DNA of 9,198 bases from an uncultured beta proteobacterium. GTDB lineage: Bacteria; Pseudomonadota; Gammaproteobacteria; Burkholderiales; Rhodocyclaceae. Each line of letters starts with the position of its first letter. Within the stretch, counting starts at the first letter, position 1. Below, one piece after another: positions 6,916 to 9,198 of this stretch. The position numbers and the translations under genes are program-made. The stretch spans positions 1-9,198 of the forward strand of contig CAIWVX010000464.1 of the NCBI GenBank assembly GCA_903916205.1. Reading direction: 5' to 3'. The notes beneath the pieces are model-generated. The model was not told the DNA's origin. It searched no databases and was given only the letters and a program-made list of their open reading frames with translations.

Positions 6916-8622
6916 TTACATCCGGTCGGTCAGGTCGACCACACGACCGAGTTCCTCGATCGAAGTTGAACCATCCAGCACACGTCGCAAACCGTCATCG
7001 GCTAAGGAAATAAAGCCGTTACGGTCAGCCATATGGCGTATTTCACGAACGGTCGAGCGACGAGCGATCAATTCATCAATATCGGAATTCATGCGCAGGA
7101 TTTCCATGATCGCCAGTCGTCCGCGATAACCTTGGAAGTCACAACGTTCGCAGCCCACTGGGGCAAAAATAATTGGTTGCGAAATATCGTCTGGCAAGTC
7201 CAATAGCCGTGCCTCATGCGTTTCGGCCTGATACGGCTTTTTGCAGTGCTGACACAGACGACGCACCAGACGCTGTGCAACAACACCAATGATGTTACCG
7301 GCCATGATGTCAGGCAGAATGCCAATGTCGAGCAGGCGGGGAATCGCGCCTAGGGCTGAATTAGTGTGCAGGGTTGAATACACTTGATGGCCTGTCATGG
7401 CCGCACGTAGCGCCATTTCAGCGGTATCGGCGTCGCGTATTTCGCCGACCAGAATAATGTCAGGATCTTGACGCATCATCGAACGAATGCCGTTAGCAAA
7501 ATCTAACTTGGCCGAGTCAGAGACCGAGGTTTGCCGGACAAGCATCATCGGGTATTCGACGGGATCTTCCAGGGTCATGATATTCACGCCCTCGGAATTG
7601 ATATGGTTAAGGATGGAATAAAGCGTGGTGGTCTTGCCGCTACCCGTCGGGCCAGTCACCAAAATAATGCCTTCTGGGCGGGCAATCATCAGCTTGAGCA
7701 GAACGAGCTGCATCTCGGTCAAGCCAAGCTTTTCAAGCGGGACCAGACCTTTCTGCCGGTCAAGGATGCGTAAAACAATGTTTTCGCCGTGAATTGTCGG
7801 TTGCGATGAAGCGCGAAAATCGATTTGCCGACCGCGCATATTGAGTGAAATTCGGCCATCTTGTGGTGCGCGGGTTTCGGCTATATTCATCCCGCTCATG
7901 ACCTTGATGCGCACGGCCATCGCCGGCCAGTAGGATTGATGCAGCGAACGAACCTGTCTGAGCATTCCATCAATGCGATAGCGGATACGCAGAAAACCGA
8001 TTTCTGGCTCGAAGTGGATGTCGGAGGAATCGCGTTTCACCGCATCGGTGAGGAGGGCGTCAATCAGGCGGACAACCGGTTGGCTGTATTCATCTGCGGA
8101 TAATTGCAAGCCGCGAAAGTCGATTTCTCCCGTCTCAATTTCGTGCAGGATGCCGTCGATTGATAGCTCGTAGCCATAGGCTAGATCAATGGCTCGGTCA
8201 ATCTCAGTCTCACCGGAAAGCAGCGTTTCAATTTCGAGGCTGTTACCGGCTAAAGTTTGTATTTTGTCCAGTGCGACAATATCGCTGACGTTCGAGATGG
8301 CGACCGTTAGGCAATGATTTTCTTCATCATAATCCAGTGGCAGAAGGTGATAGCGCTTCGCCAGATCACGCGGAACCAGCGCCAGCGCCGAGGGGTCGAT
8401 AATCACATTGGACAGATCAATACTCTGTTTGCCAAGACTTTCGGAAAGAGCCTCACGCAGGGTGGCTTCTGAAACAAATCCCAACGAAACCAGTAACTTG
8501 CCAACCGGTTGATTGGTCTTTAACTGCTCAAAGAGCGCAATCCGTAACTGATCCTCACTCAGAATGCCTTTAGTTATCAGGATTTGTCCCAGTTGTCGTT
8601 GGTGCGGAGCGCTGGAATTCAT
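6916..8622 (-). CDS. mshE: MshE-like pilus assembly ATPase (GspE/PilB family)
   Basis: This 568-aa cytoplasmic hexameric-type ATPase should power pilus extension by driving the platform protein encoded next. Residues about 9-70 form an MshEN-like N-terminal domain with two 24-residue repeats (10-33 and 39-62), the fold that binds c-di-GMP in MshE. A GspE N2-type linker domain follows, then the motor domain. That domain shows DSSDIHFEPE at 198-207, Walker A GPTGSGKTTT at 324-333, an Asp box around LEDPVEY (351-357), Walker B DIILVGEIRD at 388-397 and a His box HQVYSTLHT at 412-420. Cysteines 457, 460, 491 and 494 form the CxxC...CxxC zinc site typical of GspE/MshE; PilT-type retraction ATPases lack it. 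The ATG at 8622 has AAGGA and AGGCGG upstream, and the length is usual for the family. The stop lies 8 bp before the platform gene. Family certain; the MshE assignment over PilB or GspE rests on the MshEN repeats and the neighbours. Confidence 0.93.
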   Translation of the reverse strand: MNSSAPHQRQLGQILITKGILSEDQLRIALFEQLKTNQPVGKLLVSLGFVSEATLREALSESLGKQSIDLSNVIIDPSALALVPRDLAKRYHLLPLDYDEENHCLTVAISNVSDIVALDKIQTLAGNSLEIETLLSGETEIDRAIDLAYGYELSIDGILHEIETGEIDFRGLQLSADEYSQPVVRLIDALLTDAVKRDSSDIHFEPEIGFLRIRYRIDGMLRQVRSLHQSYWPAMAVRIKVMSGMNIAETRAPQDGRISLNMRGRQIDFRASSQPTIHGENIVLRILDRQKGLVPLEKLGLTEMQLVLLKLMIARPEGIILVTGPTGSGKTTTLYSILNHINSEGVNIMTLEDPVEYPMMLVRQTSVSDSAKLDFANGIRSMMRQDPDIILVGEIRDADTAEMALRAAMTGHQVYSTLHTNSALGAIPRLLDIGILPDIMAGNIIGVVAQRLVRRLCQHCKKPYQAETHEARLLDLPDDISQPIIFAPVGCERCDFQGYRGRLAIMEILRMNSDIDELIARRSTVREIRHMADRNGFISLADDGLRRVLDGSTSIEELGRVVDLTDRM

Positions 8623-8678
8623 TGGCCGCCTATCCTTAATCTAGAATTTACCCCCGAGGAAAAGAGACACGGTTTGTA

Positions 8679-8698
8679 GTGCGCGACGTGATGCGCAC
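8679..8698. repeat. Perfect 6-bp inverted repeat upstream of the mshE-like gene
   Basis: GTGCGC (8679-8684) and GCGCAC (8693-8698) are perfect inverted copies around an 8-nt loop. The repeat lies in the 127-bp gap between the TPR gene and the ATPase gene. No run of T follows on the minus strand, so it does not look like an intrinsic terminator. It could be an operator, a short mRNA hairpin, or chance in a GC-rich stretch. Confidence 0.35.
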
Positions 8699-8730
8699 GC
8701 GGACGCTGCAAATGCGCGAGTTTGATGGGC

Positions 8731-8746
8731 CGCAGAGGGCGTGCCG
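8731..8746 (-). promoter_or_regulatory. Possible sigma-54-like promoter upstream of the mshE-like gene
   Basis: On the minus strand the sequence CGGCACG-N4-CTGCG keeps the GG-N10-GC core of the sigma-54 consensus (TGGCACG-N4-TTGCA) with three mismatches in the two boxes. It sits about 110 bp upstream of the ATPase start and just past the stop codon of the TPR gene. Sigma-54 control of type IV pilin genes through PilR is known in other bacteria. No activator site was recognised, and the match could be chance. Confidence 0.25.
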
Positions 8747-8749
8747 AAA

Positions 8750-9198
8750 TCATGGTTGTAATTCCAAGAGGCGATTTCTGACCTGTTGCGTGTTAAATGA
8801 AAAAAGGCGCGAGATCGTCGCTGCATTCAACGCCATTAGGTAATACTGAGAGGCGAGTTCATTCTGGTGCAGGTGATCAAGGCTGACCGCAAGGTTGAAG
8901 AGATAATCGGGGTTGGCCGGATCGTTTGAATAGGCCAGAAAAAAGGCGTGTTGCGCGTCACTCCAACGACTTTGGCTGGCGTAGAGATTGCCTAAGGCAA
9001 AATGCAGCGCCGGTGAATCAGGCTGGCTGGCGAGTGAAGTTTTAAGTCGGCTTTCAGACTGCACGGGGTCGTTTCGCCCCCGTGCGTTAATCAAACCGGC
9101 TTGAGCGTTGGCCTCTTTCGGGTCACTGTTAAGTGCCTGCAAATAGAAACTTTGAGCGCTATCGCTTTGTCCCCTGATGGGTGGCAAGCGTAGCCATA
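8750..9198 (-). CDS. MshN-like TPR protein, 3' part (5' end outside window)
   Basis: This is the C-terminal part (about 148 codons) of a tetratricopeptide-repeat protein. The reading frame stays open to the window edge, so the TTG at 9187 is not taken as the start and the true N-terminus lies beyond 9198. At least three TPR-like helical pairs are visible, with the typical A..xY..AL..dP spacing: AQSFYLQALNSDP, then ALGNLYASQSRWSDAQHAF, then YLFNLAVSLDHLHQNELASQYY. The ending, with an Arg-Leu pair and the residues LLELQP, resembles the usual end of MshN-family proteins, so the TGA at 8750-8752 is probably the natural stop and not a frameshift. In MSHA loci MshN is an accessory protein encoded just before mshE, and that order is kept here. 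It probably scaffolds pilus assembly at the inner membrane or in the periplasm. The TPR call is firm; the MshN name rests on gene order and the C-terminal resemblance. Confidence 0.75.
   Translation of the reverse strand, partial: WLRLPPIRGQSDSAQSFYLQALNSDPKEANAQAGLINARGRNDPVQSESRLKTSLASQPDSPALHFALGNLYASQSRWSDAQHAFFLAYSNDPANPDYLFNLAVSLDHLHQNELASQYYLMALNAATISRLFSFNTQQVRNRLLELQP

Noticed and set aside
8641..8826. Frame-shifted continuation of the TPR protein (61 codons)
   Set aside because: The TPR protein already ends with a typical MshN-like C-terminus at 8750, and this frame shows no TPR pattern.

Overview
The window carries one long minus-strand gene cluster for a type IV pilus-like assembly system of the MSHA (mannose-sensitive haemagglutinin) type. 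It is read from right to left, and every well-supported gene is on the minus strand. Base composition is near 50% GC. The gene families are Gram-negative: a GspE/MshE ATPase with an MshEN-like N-terminus, a GspF/MshG platform protein, PilN/PilO/MshK-like subunits and GRLPCP-type prepilins. Together they suggest a proteobacterium, most likely a betaproteobacterium. This is a judgement from family resemblance; no species marker is present.

Layout in transcription order. Positions 9198-8750 hold the C-terminal part of an MshN-like TPR protein that runs off the window edge. Positions 8749-8623 are a 127-bp gap with a hairpin and a possible sigma-54-like site. Positions 8622-6916 encode the MshE-like assembly ATPase and 6907-5705 the MshG-like inner-membrane platform. 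Positions 5690-4149 encode a 513-aa inner-membrane protein that looks like PilM and PilN joined together (MshI position). Positions 4152-3553 encode a PilO/MshJ-like protein and 3537-3079 a small exported MshK-like protein. Positions 3064-1739 encode a 441-aa prepilin-like protein with two copies of a pilin-type module and no Glu at mature position 5. Positions 1742-978 encode a 254-aa prepilin with the canonical Glu5. From 8622 to 978 the genes overlap by 4 bp (ATGA) or are 8-15 bp apart, so they form one transcriptional unit. After 171 bp, an unrecognised 150-aa protein lies at 806-354, possibly with its own promoter. The last 353 bp hold no convincing gene, only an open-frame remnant and an inverted repeat.

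How the parts fit together. The ATPase powers the platform protein, which lifts prepilins out of the inner membrane. The PilM/N-, PilO- and MshK-like proteins form the alignment complex linking the platform to an outer-membrane secretin. Secretin, AAA partner, major pilin and prepilin peptidase genes are not here; some probably lie beyond position 9198. The least described parts are the two prepilin-like proteins at the end of the operon. They share a Cys- and GRLP-containing module, duplicated in tandem in the larger one, and are probably minor pilins or tip components.
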